In this document: piece after piece, positions 21,207 through 33,955 of the stretch
Layout of the letters: every line of letters begins with the position of its first letter
Position numbering within the stretch: position 1 is the first letter of the stretch
Source: Albifimbria verrucaria
Lineage: Eukaryota > Ascomycota > Sordariomycetes > Hypocreales > Stachybotryaceae
Assembly (NCBI GenBank): GCA_020081605.1
Contig: JAHREC010000011.1
Location: forward strand, 3,472,001-3,536,000
Reading direction: 5' to 3'
DNA: 64,000 bases
The notes under the pieces: model-generated
What the model was told of the DNA's origin: nothing
Databases searched by the model: none
The model's input: only the letters and a program-made list of their open reading frames with translations
Position numbers and translations under genes: made by a program

Positions 21207-24200
21207 GTTTAACTGCTGCCGCCCGTCAGCGTACAGCTGCAGCGTGCGGCACGATGCATCGTTGCATGGCGGGAGGCTGCCGTTTGCGCCGCTGACAGAG
21301 CGCAACTCTGAATACATCCCATCCTACTAACTGAATATGAAAGAAGGTAACATCCGTCGACTGTAACATAAGCACGAGTCTATTAAGGATGGTATGTACC
21401 AACATAGCAAACGTAAGAATACTCAAATGGTTACCGGAGTCGAGCGGCCGAGGGACAGGATATGAATCCTTAGTTAATCTATATAGCCATGCAAAATTGA
21501 AAGAGTTGACAAATGAATGACACTCCCATGTTTACATTTCATAAAATGCTGTACAACAACACATTTCTACATTATCCCAATGAGGATTTCTGCAACTGCA
21601 ATCCATCAATGGTTAATCCCCCTGAAAGAACCGCTCATGGGCCGTGGGTAGACCTGCATCAAAGGGGTTACGTCAGGCGATATAATGCGCTCAGTGCTAC
21701 TGTGCCATCGATCCTTCTCTCATCTAAAGATGCGGTCTTGGAAATGGCAAGGTTACAGTGAGTGGAAGAGGGAAGCTGGACTGGGGTTCGAACATCTGAC
21801 GGGCCTGATGCGGGTGGCACACAGATCAGCATTTGTATAGCGAGCGATTGGTGAGTAGATCTGGGGCGACAGCTGAGCAGACTCTGGTCTCGAAGGAGGG
21901 CTGGAAGGCCAGACTACGCCGCTCAGACGCGAGCTGTGGCAAATAGAGGACGTCGAAGATCGTCTGGAGAAGGGCCGATGGATAGGTGTAACGTACGCTG
22001 AGGGCAGCCATACGCTTAGATGGGAAATGATTTGAGAGGCAACGGCTCTGGAAGGCCAACTTGACAAGCCCACGACGCAAGGTGCCACCACAGTGCATGC
22101 CAAGCTAGCCAACATTCAATTCTTCTTCTGTCGAGGTCAAGGGTTCGGCCAAGTCATATGATGCAATAGCCTTGTCGCGATATTGCAACGGTCAAGGGAT
22201 CCGTAGGCTATCTTATCGAAAATCACCAAAAAGGGGCAGGTTTCCAAAGATGGTATTCTGCCGCAGGGATGAGCAAGATTGGTAGCGGTCGACCTGGATG
22301 CTCCTTTTCTTGTCTGAAGACATCCCTGAACATGTGGGAAATATCTCGGCCTCGGATATCGCAGGTATTCCGAGCTGCTCCAGGGAATAAAACTGATTGC
22401 TTGCACGCCAATTGATGTCGTAAATGAAGATCTCTGCCCGGCCTCAAGACGGTTTGCTTTGGTTTCTGTCTGGCCCCAAAGGCGGAACCAGATGTTGAGA
22501 TTGCGGGTGTGGTGGCATCACGCTTAGTAGGAGGGCTCGGACGGCTGGGACAATCACACGGGACGACGAGGACGAGCGACGTCGTGTAAATGAAGAGCAA
22601 TCTGCGCTACGACTCCTTTTGGAATTGTTTTGTTTCTTTTTGGCCTGGAGCCAGAGCCAAGTTCGGTAGCGTTGCGCACCGGCCATAAGTCATTTGTTGG
22701 TCCTAAGATTGTGTTAATTTTTTTTCTTTACACGAACGGGTCCGGCGAGGCCGTCTTATTATACGCAAATGGCCCCCAGGTGTGGTCGATGCTTCCCGGG
22801 AGAGGCAACATTATCGACTGTGCTATAATCTTAGATGGTTGGCCCGTGTGTGTGGAACAAACCCATGGACTGCTGAAGAAAAAGAAAAGAATTGAACTGG
22901 AAGAGCGGCCGAAAGGGGCCGGGTCGAGGATCATGAGTCGCCAGAGCGATTGAGCCGGCGAGCTAATTGGAGCGACCAAGTTCTTCAGATGAAGTGGCGC
23001 TGGCTATTTAGCCCGACCCCGTGCAAATGCCGACAAGACACAGCACAGCACAGCACAGGCTATGGTGTACTATGTAGGTGGCTCGACCGAGGCGCCGGTG
23101 CCGTTAGCAGGGCCAGGCCAGGGCAATTTGGTTTACGGAGGGCTACGTTGGAAGGGGATGTCGTCCGGCGAAGCTAAGGCCGCCATCGTCATGCGCCCAC
23201 CTCGGTGCCAAGACGTTTTGTCCTGCCTCGGCGTCAAACACCGCACTTGCGAAGAGGTTGGTTCTTCGGATGGGCAAGGGAGAGGGAAGAGGTTCCCACT
23301 GGTTAAGGATAAGCTGAAACTCCCGGTGCCGGGAGAGCATGCAGCGGGCAAGGTCGGTCCTGTCAGCACATCAGTAACCAAGGTCGCGAGAGACCATGTG
23401 CTGTGCTGTAATGGGAAGGATTTCCTAGGAGCCTGGCGGCTGCAGATCCAGAGATCGATCTGTGCCCACACTACAGAAATAGACGATGGGTGATCAGGCC
23501 AGGTCAGGTACGGTGCGGCGGCGCAAGACGGCGAGCCACGGAGCCGAGTCAGTCGCCAAGGAAGTTCCCGACACAGGGTGGTGATTGTGGTCCACGGTGC
23601 GGCCAACCATGGTTTGGTTGGGCGAGCTCAGGAGTCTCAATATATTTGCAGACACGACGTTTCACTCCCCACGGTATTGGAGCGGGCGTGGCTTGTCGAT
23701 CCATAGCCTGCGCGACCAGGGTGCAGGCAATGCGTAAGGTTGTTGACTCTTTCAGTTCCGTGCTGACAATGTCTGTGTGTACGTGCGTAAGGCAAGGGAC
23801 GCACACATACATAGGCCTAAGTAGGTATGCTTGGATGCGGTGCGACGTCAAAAATAGGGTGCGTCAGCGACCTGTATCTGCATCTGTAGGTGCCTGCTGT
23901 ACCTAGCCTCAGCAGTGCCTCTTGTGGCGGACCAAGGCGCTGAATCGACTAATACACAAAGCCCGGCCTACCCCGAGCAGGGCCTGTCTCCTTGTGTCTT
24001 CGGAGGGGTTTTTCTTCCTCGGCCTCGGCCTCGTGTCACAAGTGCCTGTCAAGTATGCCGAAAAAGAGAGAAAAAAAAGAACATCATGACGGCTGCAGGC
24101 CCTGTCCAGTGCATTGCCTGCGGGAGGACGGAAACCAGAAAATCAGGGGCTCCACCCACCTCCAGCACCTTTATCGAGGCTGGCTAGCGGCACACTAGAG

Positions 24201-26407
24201 TTTCCTGATAGGGCAAGGGGTCAGGATTAGGACATCTACAGAGACAAGCTCTCCTTGTACACCATGCCGGCTACCAGTAGCTCGCCCTTAACGCAGAGGT
24301 ACCTCCCGGGCGGGTAGCGTGCATGGCATTCATTCCAGTTCGAAAGAAGCACTTCTCCATACAGGTCGGGGCTGGTTTGTGTCCTGACACGGGCTAGTCT
24401 TAGGCGAGATCACAGAAGGGCTCGCCGGCCAGGAATCTAACCTAATAGTGCGGACTTTGGCGAGCACCGGAAGCCATCCGCCCTTTACGAGTTGCTCGCC
24501 GGGTGCCCGTTTGGTTTGTTTGGCGGAGACGTTTGCTGTGAGCCCTTTCTTTACAGCACTATGTACCCTCTCTCCCGTTGTGCCTTGTGTTAGTACCCAC
24601 CCACCCATCTGTACTCACAGAAAGAGTGGTACGGGAGGGGATGACCTGCATGCAGGCCTACATTTCGTGCATCGTGCTGGTAGCAAAGCCCATGGCCGCC
24701 TTGCAAGTATAGCAGGTGCTGTAATATAGCCCGTCCGTCAATCAGTCCAACCTCAGCGCAATGTGGCCAGATGCCCTCGTCGCTGCCCCCTCCGTCTGCC
24801 CCCTCGTGCAAGTCAGTGGAGGTACTATAGCCACCGGTAAGGATAAAATGCCTACCTCACCTGGGGGCCACCTACCAGGTTGGGATAGCACAGGCCATGC
24901 CAGGCAAGGTCAGGCCCTGAAGCTCAAGTACCTTTTCTTAGTCACATTCCACTCAGCGCCCTCGTCCGTCCGTCTCACAACTTGCCAGCTACAGCACCAC
25001 CTACCTGAATCGAACCGAACCAAACCAACCCAACCCAACCCAGCTATGGGCCAACTAGACGGACGGGGAACAGAGGACAGACGAGCTGCTTTGTGCCATC
25101 TTGCTACGCTAAGGTACAGTATCTGCGATGGCCAACTACCCTCCTTGGTCGAGCTCATCACCACCAACGTCACTCGCCTTTTCTAACCTTAGCCCTCGCT
25201 TTCGTTCCTCTCTCCTCGACGCCGCCATCCGTCATAGTTCAACCGCCTCAAAACCTCCATTGGTCCTATCGACGCTGCGCTGAGGGTGGCTTTGGGGGAG
25301 GAGGGTCAGTGTAACCTTAGCACGGAAAGACGCTACATTACCACTGCGCTGCCCTGCATTGCATTGCGCTGCACTGTACGGCACGGCACAAGCAAGCACA
25401 AAAACCTTCGGAAACTAGGATGGATTCTTCAGGGAAAAGCCATCCATCCATCCATCCAATCCGCATCGGTGGTCCCAGCCCCTGCCCGGGTGCGGTGTCT
25501 AGCATGGGCCCCATCTCCCCGCTTCAAGCCACCCACCATGGCCTGCATCCCTCTGCTGGTCTGCCTACCGTGCCTTGGAGCGTGCTACTCTCGACACTAG
25601 TGAGCAAACAATCGCCCACCCAACTTCCTTGCGAGTCGGTCAAGGGGGCCAAGAGCCTGGGGTCTGCTCGTCGCAATCAACTGGCTTGCTCTGCGGCTTG
25701 TGTCCATGGTGGAGGGAGGGTGGGCCGAGAGAAGGTCGATGCAGCGAACGAACCTGGTTGCATTTGTCCTGTCGAGCTTTTTTATCTATTATCCATCTTT
25801 CCCGTTTTGATTTCCCCCATCGTCATCTTCTCTTGCACATGGCCCCGTGCTGAACCCCAAGCCTTCTGCCGCTCCAGGTGCATTTCGCCTATGCCTCTCC
25901 ATTCCTTCCTTCCTGATATTGCCTGTCCGTTTACCTGCAAGGTGCATGCCTGATGCATTCGGTTGCTGGCATTAGCATCTTCATCCCTAGTCCAACTGTG
26001 GGTACGGGCCAGTGGTCGCTCGCCTGAGCCTTGCCCTGTCTGGCCGTCCTCGAACCACTCAAAGATCCTACAAGTCGCTCGAGGCTCTCCTCTTTCCAGC
26101 TTCTGCTCGTGAAGCTATCAACTACCTCTGATCAGACTCAAGACTTGGAATCCTCCCCAGCGGTGAATGTGGCTCACCAAGCTGGTTGATATCAGGGTGG
26201 TGGTGTGTTAGTGGAAAAGGGCACCCGATCGTAAATAACCAAGACAGCATCGAGCCACCGCCTCTCTTCACTCATCATCGGCGACTCATCCCGACACCAA
26301 CAAGTTGCAGTAATATGATACATATATCACTCATTGTCATACTTTGATCAACTCACTGGTATAGATATAAACCGGGAGGGACAATCCGCAACACTTACCC
26401 ACACATC
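21207..26407. other. 5.2-kb gene-free stretch
   Basis: No coding region could be supported. Overlapping frames on both strands in 21.8-25.9 kb show no family resemblance. The right half is GC-rich and full of short tandem repeats: CAGCA units at about 23040-23057, AACCA/AACCC units at about 25015-25042, and CATC units at about 25441-25460. Pyrimidine-rich DNA near 26020-26110 and a TATA-like GATATAAAC near 26367 suggest a long promoter or leader for the gene at 26408. Confidence 0.45.
25015..25042. repeat. AACC-rich short tandem repeats
   Basis: Successive AACCGAACC, AAACC and AACCC units, five to six copies. A simple repeat within gene-free DNA. It is not a telomeric (TTAGGG)n array. Confidence 0.5.
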
Positions 26408-29037
26408 ATGGCTCGCTTTGGCTTCTCAATACCTGGGCGGAAGAAGGCGCCGCCGCCGCCCATTACTGTCACGGAACCTATGACCAAAGCCCACAAGATC
26501 CTAGGCTCCGTACCGCTCAACATAGACTCCGCCAGAAGCTGGGATGAGAGCTCTATTCCTGATGCTGAAGTGACTGGGAGCTCCGAGTCAAAAAGCTACA
26601 CCGATTCAGCTAGCAGGCAGCCGACACTCGGTTCATCAACTCCGGCATCATCCGCAGAGCCATGGGGCGACGAATCAGACATTATTCCTCCCACCTTCAA
26701 ACTTAACGGTGGGATCGACGATGCTTTTACCGAAACCTCTACCATTATCAGGTCAAAACAGTCCTCATCGACGCTCAAGTCATGGTATGATAAGTCCAAG
26801 ATGCCGCTTGCTGTCTCCCAACAAACATCAGCCTCGGCAATGGCCAAGGGACTACCATCCAAAGCCCATAAGATGCTTGATATGGATAACCTCCACACAA
26901 TGCCTAAATCAAAGAAGCCTGCCAAACTCGACTTTTCTACCTTCCTTTCCGGCGGCTGGAGCCCCAAACAAAATCACAATGAGCCAATACTAGGTTCTGA
27001 GTACTTGACGACGTCCCCATCACTTCTCTCGCCTCCATTATCAGCATCCAGTCGACGACGACGCATACTTCAGAAGCGGCCAACTAAGGAAAGCTTACGA
27101 GAAGCAGCCGACCTCGCGAGACCTCCCACCAGCGGAAGTAGTGTGCACAAGGGCAAAGAGGGACACCTGAAAGGACTTCCGGATTTGTATGAACATTATG
27201 AGCAGATGTCGTTTCGGCAGATTCTTGACTGTGATCTGGAGCAGGATGACGAACAAGCAGATGGTCTTGGTATCTCACCAATATCCGAGCAAAGCGAAAC
27301 TAGTCCGCACACTATCCAAACTGATATACAGTTAGAGAAGATGTTGCAGCAAGCCCATATCACCGCGCTGGCAGCTTCCAAGTCCGAAGCGCAGTCTATT
27401 TCGCCAGAGGACGGCGCAAGCGTTTCCAGTCGTCACACCAGAACCTCGAGAGCATCTATAATTACGCGAAGCATACAGGATTCCGATCTTCAAGAGACGA
27501 GCGTTCTTATGCTCTCCTCAGATTCTGAGGATGACAGCTATGATGAGCCCGAGACGAGGAGCCAAACATCAACTTCAACAAGACCTATCTCCCGCATCCC
27601 CGAGACCATGGCTATCCTCGAACAAGGCTTTGCACCCAGCCCACGGTCGCTGAGCAGCACCGACAAGCGAGCGAGCAAGTCAAGCAAGCGAACCAGCTTT
27701 GCCCCCAGTGTCACCTACCTCGGTGTCCCCAATGGACAGTCTTCCAACGCTACGAGCCATGATTCGCAGATGACAATTCCCGCCGGAATCAACGCATCTA
27801 CATCCTCCGCGCGTGGATCAATCATTTCGAGCTCGTCCGCTAGTTCAGCTCCGACCTGGCAGACACGATCGGACCATGATGAGTCTGACGCCTACGTTGT
27901 CGCAATGGTGCCTACAAAGAGCAGCTCACCCGAAGAGTCAGATGGGGAAAAGGACGACTCAAGAATTGATGTTGCTAGGGAGTCAATGACGGCTCATACC
28001 GACCAACCAACTCCGCCCTTGAGTCCTACATCGGTCGATTTCTACATACGATCCGCCCACTCATCCATGGATGGCCCTGGCGGCCATAATCGATTCATGG
28101 CTGTTACACGACAAGAGGAAATGCTTCTATCCGCTCTTCGACACAAACGCCAAACCATGCGCGAGTCCAAGGTCAGCAACCAACCATTTTCAGAAGAGCG
28201 GAAGGCTTCACAGAAACATCGCTCAAAGGCATCCGATGCGACGGTTACGAATCTTCTTGACTTCGACTTTCCTGTACCTCCTTCCTCAAACGACTCTACT
28301 CCTCAACCAAATCGTGCCACGTTTGACACCCAACGTGTAAGGCAAACCTCCCGTACAGATATTCGATCGGACAGCCCGAGTGACTATGGGGACGATGCCG
28401 ACTCAATCATATCACCCGCACCGATACATCCTCGTCAATCCCAGATGATTCTTAAGAATTCCCGTTATCAGCCACCCGAACCTGAGCCCAAACCGCTCGA
28501 GGATGAAAGATACAACGCACCACACCAGGAGATCAACCCTGAGGATCTGGACGACTTACTGCGTGGAATCGGAAAAGCCAACAGCCGATCCCCGCCTCAG
28601 AGGACACGCAGTTCACGGAGATCATCATCCTCGTCGTCTTCATCATGGAATTCTCGCCCTGATCGACGTGTTCCAAAGTTGACGCTCACCTCCAACATGG
28701 ACCCAGTCATGGAATCCGATGATCATATGGAGGCTGCGGGCATCCCCGACCGGACAGCCCTATTTCACCAAGCGTCTTCCCACTGCCACCCACCATGGCA
28801 CCTTTGAACAAGAGAATGGCACGTCTGAGTGCTGTCGGTGGTGTGCGAATGGGGACACACCCGACTGGTTCAAGATGGACGAACAATAAGCTCGGGAATT
28901 GTACAGCACGCAACATGGCCGATATCCAGAATCGCCAAATGCTCACTGCTACTTTAGCCTACAGGGCCATCGCCTATTCTCGATACCCACAAACTCTTTC
29001 GAGCCTTATTCTCTTCACCACTGTCTTTACTTTATAA
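26408..29037 (+). CDS. Large Ser-rich, mostly disordered fungal protein
   Basis: Start ATG at 26408 (MARFGFSIPGRKKAPPPP). About 800 residues read without intron. Composition is Ser/Thr/Pro-rich with acidic patches (SSDSEDDSYDEPETR), a Ser homopolymer (RRSSSSSSSSWNSR) and short conserved-looking stretches such as AHKILGSVPLN, LPDLYEHYEQMSFRQIL and VTRQEEMLLSALRHKRQ. The last includes a predicted helix. There is no signal peptide or membrane segment. Many SP/TP sites suggest phosphorylation, so a signalling or cortical scaffold is possible, but I do not recognise the family with certainty. A C run near 28745 seems one base short. Past it, another frame continues as PDSPISPSVFPLPPTM and reaches a stop at 29037. 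In the printed frame the stop is at 28807. The real C-terminus is uncertain. Confidence 0.72.
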
Positions 29038-29583
29038 TCTTTTCACATCAGCAATTGGGATCACCAACTGAGAGTGTTTGAATTTTCTATCAAATGAGCG
29101 GTTTGCATGGTTTTTGGGGTTAATGATCAGATAGTTGGGATATACCTGCTATTTTGGGGTTGCTGGGCATAACATACAAATTATTCAAGGCAGGGTGCCT
29201 TGTGACGAATGTCATGCATGCTTTTCCTTTTCTTTTGTCTTTTCATGGTGTTTTATGCCATGTGCAATCACATAGAGATGGCTGGGTGCCTTTACGAGAC
29301 GCAGTACGAACCTTTTCATCTGCATGCTTCCGAGCTGGGCTGAATCGTGGAGCAAAAATCAAAGTCCCTTGCGGAATTAATACAATAACAAATAGACTCC
29401 AAAGATTTCACAATACTCCGGGCTAGATACAACGTGTGCTTGATTTGTGACTTGATGCGGTGGATGAGCAGGATTCACTGTTCATTCCTAAGCTAGAACT
29501 TTCCCCAATGTACTATTCCATAGAAACGGCCGCTGGCCATGTTTCGAAACTCCGGGTGTCTCATACTGTAAGGAAGGCCGTGA
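29038..29583. other. Intergenic spacer between convergent genes
   Basis: AT-richer DNA between two 3' ends. No gene or RNA recognised. Confidence 0.5.
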
Positions 29584-30295
29584 TCATGACGAGTAAGTGG
29601 TGCCCTCGGGAGGCTGGGGAATCTTCTTGTTGGCAGGAGCAGCCATATACCTATAAGGTGGGATTAGCTCCTTGGGTCTGGTTCAAATATGCGCGAAGGG
29701 TCATGTGCGAAGGGTGAAGCAAAAGGAAGCGTGAATGTGTAATAGCAGCCAGATAGAGTGGCGCATGGAGGGCAGAAGACGAACCTTCGCAGCTCAATCA
29801 AGACCGTCTCCATTGTATTATCGCGCTTCCACTGAGCGAGGCAGGGCAGCTGCTTGGGGTCGACGACGCCGTTGCGTGGGTTGACGCAGGGCAGGTTGAC
29901 CTGGCTAACGAACTGGATGCTGGGAGGCTCGTCGGGGTACTTCTCGCCGCAGTGCATCTTGACGCTGTAGATTCGGTTCTCGTGGACGGACTAGTCTGGT
30001 CAGCTTCCGACTTGGCCGAGGCACAGGCCCGGCGCATGCGAGGTTCGGAGCAGCCGTCTCGCGGTTATCGACAGAGTAGACGTTGCTTTGCCTTGCTCGT
30101 TCGCCGGGCCTGGTCGGTGAATGGCGGGCAGGCTTGGTCTTACATGAGGGGGCCGAGGATGGTGCCGTTCCAGTTGCTCATGAGCAGATCCTCGGGATCC
30201 TCCAGGCCGTAACTGCAGGCCTCAGCGCCGAGACCCTTCTCACCCTTCTCGAGCTCCTCGAGCAGGCGGAAGTTGCGAGGAACCTTGGCGGCCAT
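29584..30295 (-). CDS. MMS2: Ubiquitin E2 variant Mms2
   Basis: A catalytically inactive E2-like partner of Ubc13. The pair builds Lys63-linked ubiquitin chains on PCNA in error-free post-replication repair. Three exons: 30295-30144 ([20 protein letters not shown]...NWNGTILG), 29990-29785 ([27 protein letters not shown], then [17 protein letters not shown]), and 29650-29584 ([16 protein letters not shown]). There is no active-site Cys at the usual E2 place, as expected for a UEV. Exon 1 must end GPPH just before SVHENR, but the printed sequence gives GPLM because a C run near 30150 is one base short. With that base the exons total 141 codons plus stop, close to the yeast protein. It is divergent from the stomatin-like gene, with 633 bp between start codons. 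Confidence 0.95.
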
Positions 30296-30928
30296 GGTTG
30301 CGAGTTACCCAGGCGGATGGGGGTAGATGGTTCGTCTTTTTTCTGAGGAAGAGAAAAGAAATATGCTGTAGGTGTCGAAGCGACCCAGGGAAAATCTCGC
30401 TGCGTACACGAGCTGGGAAGGAAAAAACGACGGTAATGCAAAGGACAAAGAGTTGGGAAGAGTTGTCGTTGGAGTTGGGCGGGAAATGGAGGGGAGGGTG
30501 GACGTTTGCTTGAGGCGTGGTGATCTCACACAGCTGCTGGACGTTCCAGTACCTACCGCGGGGCACTTTTCCCTGCCCCTAGCGCTGTGCTCTGCGCCTG
30601 AGCTACAGGGGCACGCTACGGTCCTCTAGCGGGCAGAGGTAAAGGTACCGGTACTTGGCCTGGGACACCCGCCAAACGGGCACGTCGGATAATTCCCGGG
30701 TCGACGAGCTCTTGAAGCTCCCCAGCCGTCGTCGAGCATCTGAGAAACGGCGGCTCCTACTCACGTCATCCTTTTCCATACCCACCCGTTCGCTGATACT
30801 CGCCAACCTTTTCTTCTCCCGTCTTTGCTTGAGGGGCGAGTGAGTCAGTGAGAAGAGCGATAGTGAGGAGAACCAGCACCGCAATTGACCGCCCATCCCC
30901 AGCGAGCCCTCGATCCCGATCCTCGGCC
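30296..30928. promoter_or_regulatory. Shared divergent promoter region of MMS2 and the stomatin-like gene
   Basis: Starts of two oppositely oriented genes flank 633 bp with no other gene. It is GC-rich with no strong TATA. The arrangement allows, but does not prove, co-regulation. Confidence 0.45.
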
Positions 30929-32177
30929 ATGGCAACTTCATTAACCAGGGCTGCCCTCCGGGCGACCCTGCGCCAGCAACACCAATTCCGCCTGCTGTCC
31001 ACCTCGTCGCGTGCCCTGCTGCCCATCGCTGGCAGCTCGTCCGGCCTCGGCGGTGCCATCCCGACCTACTTCAGCCGTCCGTCGTCGCGGCTGCCCGCCA
31101 ACACGGTCGTGCGCTTCGTGCCCCAGCAGACCGCCTGGATCGTCGAGCGCATGGGCAAGTTCTCGCGCATCCTCGAGCCTGGACTGGCCATCCTGATACC
31201 ATTCATTGACCGCATCGCCTACGTCAAGAGCCTGAAGGAACTGGCCATTGAGATCCCCAGCCAGAGCGCCATCACCGCTGACAACGTCACCCTTGAGCTG
31301 GACGGTGTCTTGTACACCCGTGTGGTGGATGCGTACAAGGCGAGGTGAGGCGCACCCCTATCCCTATACTCCCATGCGCCTGTTGCTGATTGTCATCTGT
31401 AGCTACGGCGTTGAAGATGCCGAATACGCCATTTCCCAGCTCGCGCAGACGACCATGCGCTCTGAGATTGGCCAGCTTACCCTCGACCACGTGCTCCGCG
31501 AGCGTGCTGCTCTGAACACCAACATTACCGCTGCCATCAACGATGCCGCCCAGGCCTGGGGCGTGACCTGCCTGCGTTACGAGATCCGTGATATCCACGC
31601 CCCTGGCCCTGTCGTTGAGGCCATGCACCGACAGGTTACCGCCGAGCGCTCCAAGCGTGCTGAGATTCTCGATTCCGAGGGTCAGCGCCAGAGCGCCATC
31701 AACATTGCCGAGGGTCAGAAGCAGAGCGTCATCCTCGCTTCCGAGGCCTTGCGCGCCGAGCGTATCAACACCGCCACTGGTGAGGCTGAGGCCATCCTAC
31801 TCAAGGCCAAGGCCACCGCCCAGGGCATTGACCTTGTCGCCAAGAGCATCCTTGAGGGTAACGAGGGCGCCCAGGGTGCCATGAGCCTGAGCATCGCCGA
31901 GAAGTATGTCGATGCTTTCGGCAAGCTCGCCAAGGAAGGCACTTCTGTGGTCGTGCCCGGCAACGTTGGCGATATCGGCGGTATGATCGCCACCGCAATG
32001 AGCGTCTACGGCAAGGTCGGCGGTGCGCAGGCCCAGCAACTGGCGAAGCAGATCGTTGCACCAAGCCAAGATTCTCAAACGTCTTCGCAACAGCAGGAGT
32101 CAACAGACTCAACCGGAAGCGACAACGTAAAAGATAAGGTGCTGGATGGCTTCAACAAGGCCACCGGCAAGAGCTAG
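30929..32177 (+). CDS. Stomatin-like protein 2 (mitochondrial, SPFH domain)
   Basis: An inner-mitochondrial-membrane SPFH/prohibitin-superfamily scaffold linked in other eukaryotes to cardiolipin domains and respiratory-chain assembly. Exons are 30929-31344 and 31403-32177, with a 58-nt intron (GTGAGG...TAG). The N-terminus (MATSLTRAALRATLRQQH, Arg-rich, no acidic residues) looks like a mitochondrial presequence. The SPFH core starts with VRFVPQQTAWIVERMGKFSR and PGLAILIPFIDRIAYVKSLK. It continues with DNVTLELDGVLYTRVVDAYKAS across the splice, then YGVEDAEYAISQLAQTTMRS and the coiled-coil RSKRAEILDSEGQRQSAIN. The Gln/Ser-rich tail ends in NKATGKS. No frame break was found. The start was chosen as the first ATG; the open frame continues upstream without one. 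Confidence 0.95.
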
Positions 32178-32943
32178 ATCTGAGCAGCGTCACAAGTTCA
32201 AATGACCATTTCAAGTTCCCATGTATGGGCCTTTTCCCTATCCAACTCACTACTTTTGGCGTTACGCGGCGGATGTTGCCATGTACATTACACATTTATA
32301 TAGGTATGGGTCTCCGGGATCTCCTCCCACTCTTTGGCGGCGCGAGCAGACGGGCTACGAAAGAAAGAAAAAAATGGAGAGAAGACAATGTGAAAAAAGG
32401 AGGAGCGTGCAAATGCATTGTACTCATAGGCCACCGCATCACATATACCGAAGCAAGCATTGAATTGATAATCACAACTTCTGTCAGGCCCCTCTCGTTT
32501 GCTAGTTGACGTTACTTACCAGGTTAGCAGGAGTGATTGTTCAGATAATCCGACAACTAACGATATTATCACGAGTTGATACGCACGATAGCACTGCTGA
32601 CATGAGAATAGCCTTTCACAATTCAAATCACATCACAAAAGAACAATGGATTGGGTATCGTACGCCACTGCATTTGAAGCATGCTATATAAAACGAAGCA
32701 GCATATACATGCGTACTCAATTACCAATTCCACCAAAAGTCCCATTCGCCATTGCCATCTTGAACCTGCCGCCGCCGTCGCCGGATATGAAAAGAAAAAA
32801 TCTTGCTCTAGATGACACAAAAGAGAAACGCTTTCCCGCCGCGCGCCAGGACCCTAAACCGGATGTCCCCCGCTGTATGCCTTTTAAAATTTGCATATGC
32901 TCGACGCTTTGTATCGGGTGCGTTAATGCTGAGGTTGGGACCC
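32178..32943. other. Intergenic spacer between convergent genes
   Basis: AT-rich 3' flanks of two converging genes. No other feature seen. Confidence 0.5.
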
Positions 32944-33955
32944 TTAGAGGGCGAAGGAAGAAGGGCGACGAGAGCAGCCAGCAGGCTAGGGGTATTAAAC
33001 GCGGCACCGCTGCCGCCGTTACCGCCGCCGTTGCCGTTTGAGTTGGACTTGTCGTCGTCGTCACCGCCGGAACGGAGGTCAGTAGGGAGAGGAAGGGGCT
33101 CTAGAGAAGGGATGGAGAAGCTGGCAATAGTAGGGATGGAAATGCTCGGCAGCGTGGGAGCAGTGAAACTCGGCCGGGTGAGCGTCGGGCGCTCGGTCGG
33201 CTCGTCGGTCTCGCTAGCTGAAGAGTCATCGTCGTCGCTGGAGCCACCGGAAGAACCACCAGAGGAGTCGTCGTCAGAGTCGTCGTCAGAGTCGTCGGAA
33301 CCGCTAGAGCCACCGGGCTGGCAAGTACGAGTGGGGATATCGCAGCGGTCGCCAGAGGGCAGAAGCCCTCACCTCCGTTGCAGCAGACTGAGCCTTCGGG
33401 CATGCAGCCTTCACCACAGAGCTCTTCGCCGGTCTGGCAAGCATCACCAGATCCGCCTCCGGAGCCTCCAGAGCCGCCTCCAGAGCCGCCTCCAGAGCCG
33501 CCTCCAGAACCACCGCCGGAGCTACCGCCGGAGCCACCACCTGAGCACGAGCAGCTGGGCCTATCGGCTGGGCAGTGGGATCCTGAGTCGCCACAGCACT
33601 CGGCATCCTCTGGCATGCACTTGTCGCCGCAGGACACCAAGCCATCGCCACAGCCACTGGGAGGGCCGGAGCAGATGTCGCCATTGTCACAGCAGCCGCC
33701 GGCCGTGTAGCAGTAGCTTCCTTGCGGGCAGTAGCCGGAATCGCCGTTGTTGCAGCACGAGCCGCTCAGAGGGATGCAGGTACCCTCACATTCCTTGGTG
33801 CCAACCTCGCAGTCGACAGCAAGGTTGAAGGTGAGGGCGTTGAAACCGAAGTTGGCGGGAATCTTGCGCAGCACAGCTCCGGAAACGCTGGTGCCGTGGG
33901 AGTTGGCGGCGGCGGCAAGGCCAGCAAAGGCAACGAGGAGGTTGATCTGCAGCAT
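32944..33955 (-). CDS. Cys-rich secreted protein with (GGGS)n linker and GPI-type end
   Basis: Start ATG at 33955 gives signal peptide MLQINLLVAFAGLAAAANS. Cys-rich modules follow, of the form C...G-x-C-(I/M)P-x-x-x-x-CC...CP-x-G/A. The first is CEGTCIPLSGSCCNNGD, then CGDKCMPEDAECCGD, and after a Gly-Ser linker CGEGCMPEGSVCCNGG. The linker is about 28 residues of GGGS repeats. An acidic Asp/Ser stalk and a Thr/Pro-rich segment lead to a hydrophobic end (SLLAALVALL) followed by a near stop, typical of GPI anchoring. The frame breaks near 33356 (before SGDRCDIPTRTC) and again near 32950, each curable by one base. The stop used, at 32944-32946, assumes both. Probably a surface or wall protein; the Cys spacing suggests a carbohydrate-binding-like fold, unproven. 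Confidence 0.72.

Noticed and set aside
21770..21815. tRNA-like T-arm motif (GGGGTTCGAAC)
   Set aside because: No matching acceptor, D or anticodon arms can be drawn around it.
25015..25042. Telomere-like array
   Set aside because: The units are AACC/AACCC mixtures of only five to six copies, not TTAGGG/CCCTAA, and lie among ordinary genes.
32812..33828. A 338-codon plus-strand frame rich in Ser, Glu and Pro
   Set aside because: It is the antisense shadow of the Cys-rich (GGGS)n secreted protein, which has a signal peptide and ordered Cys modules.
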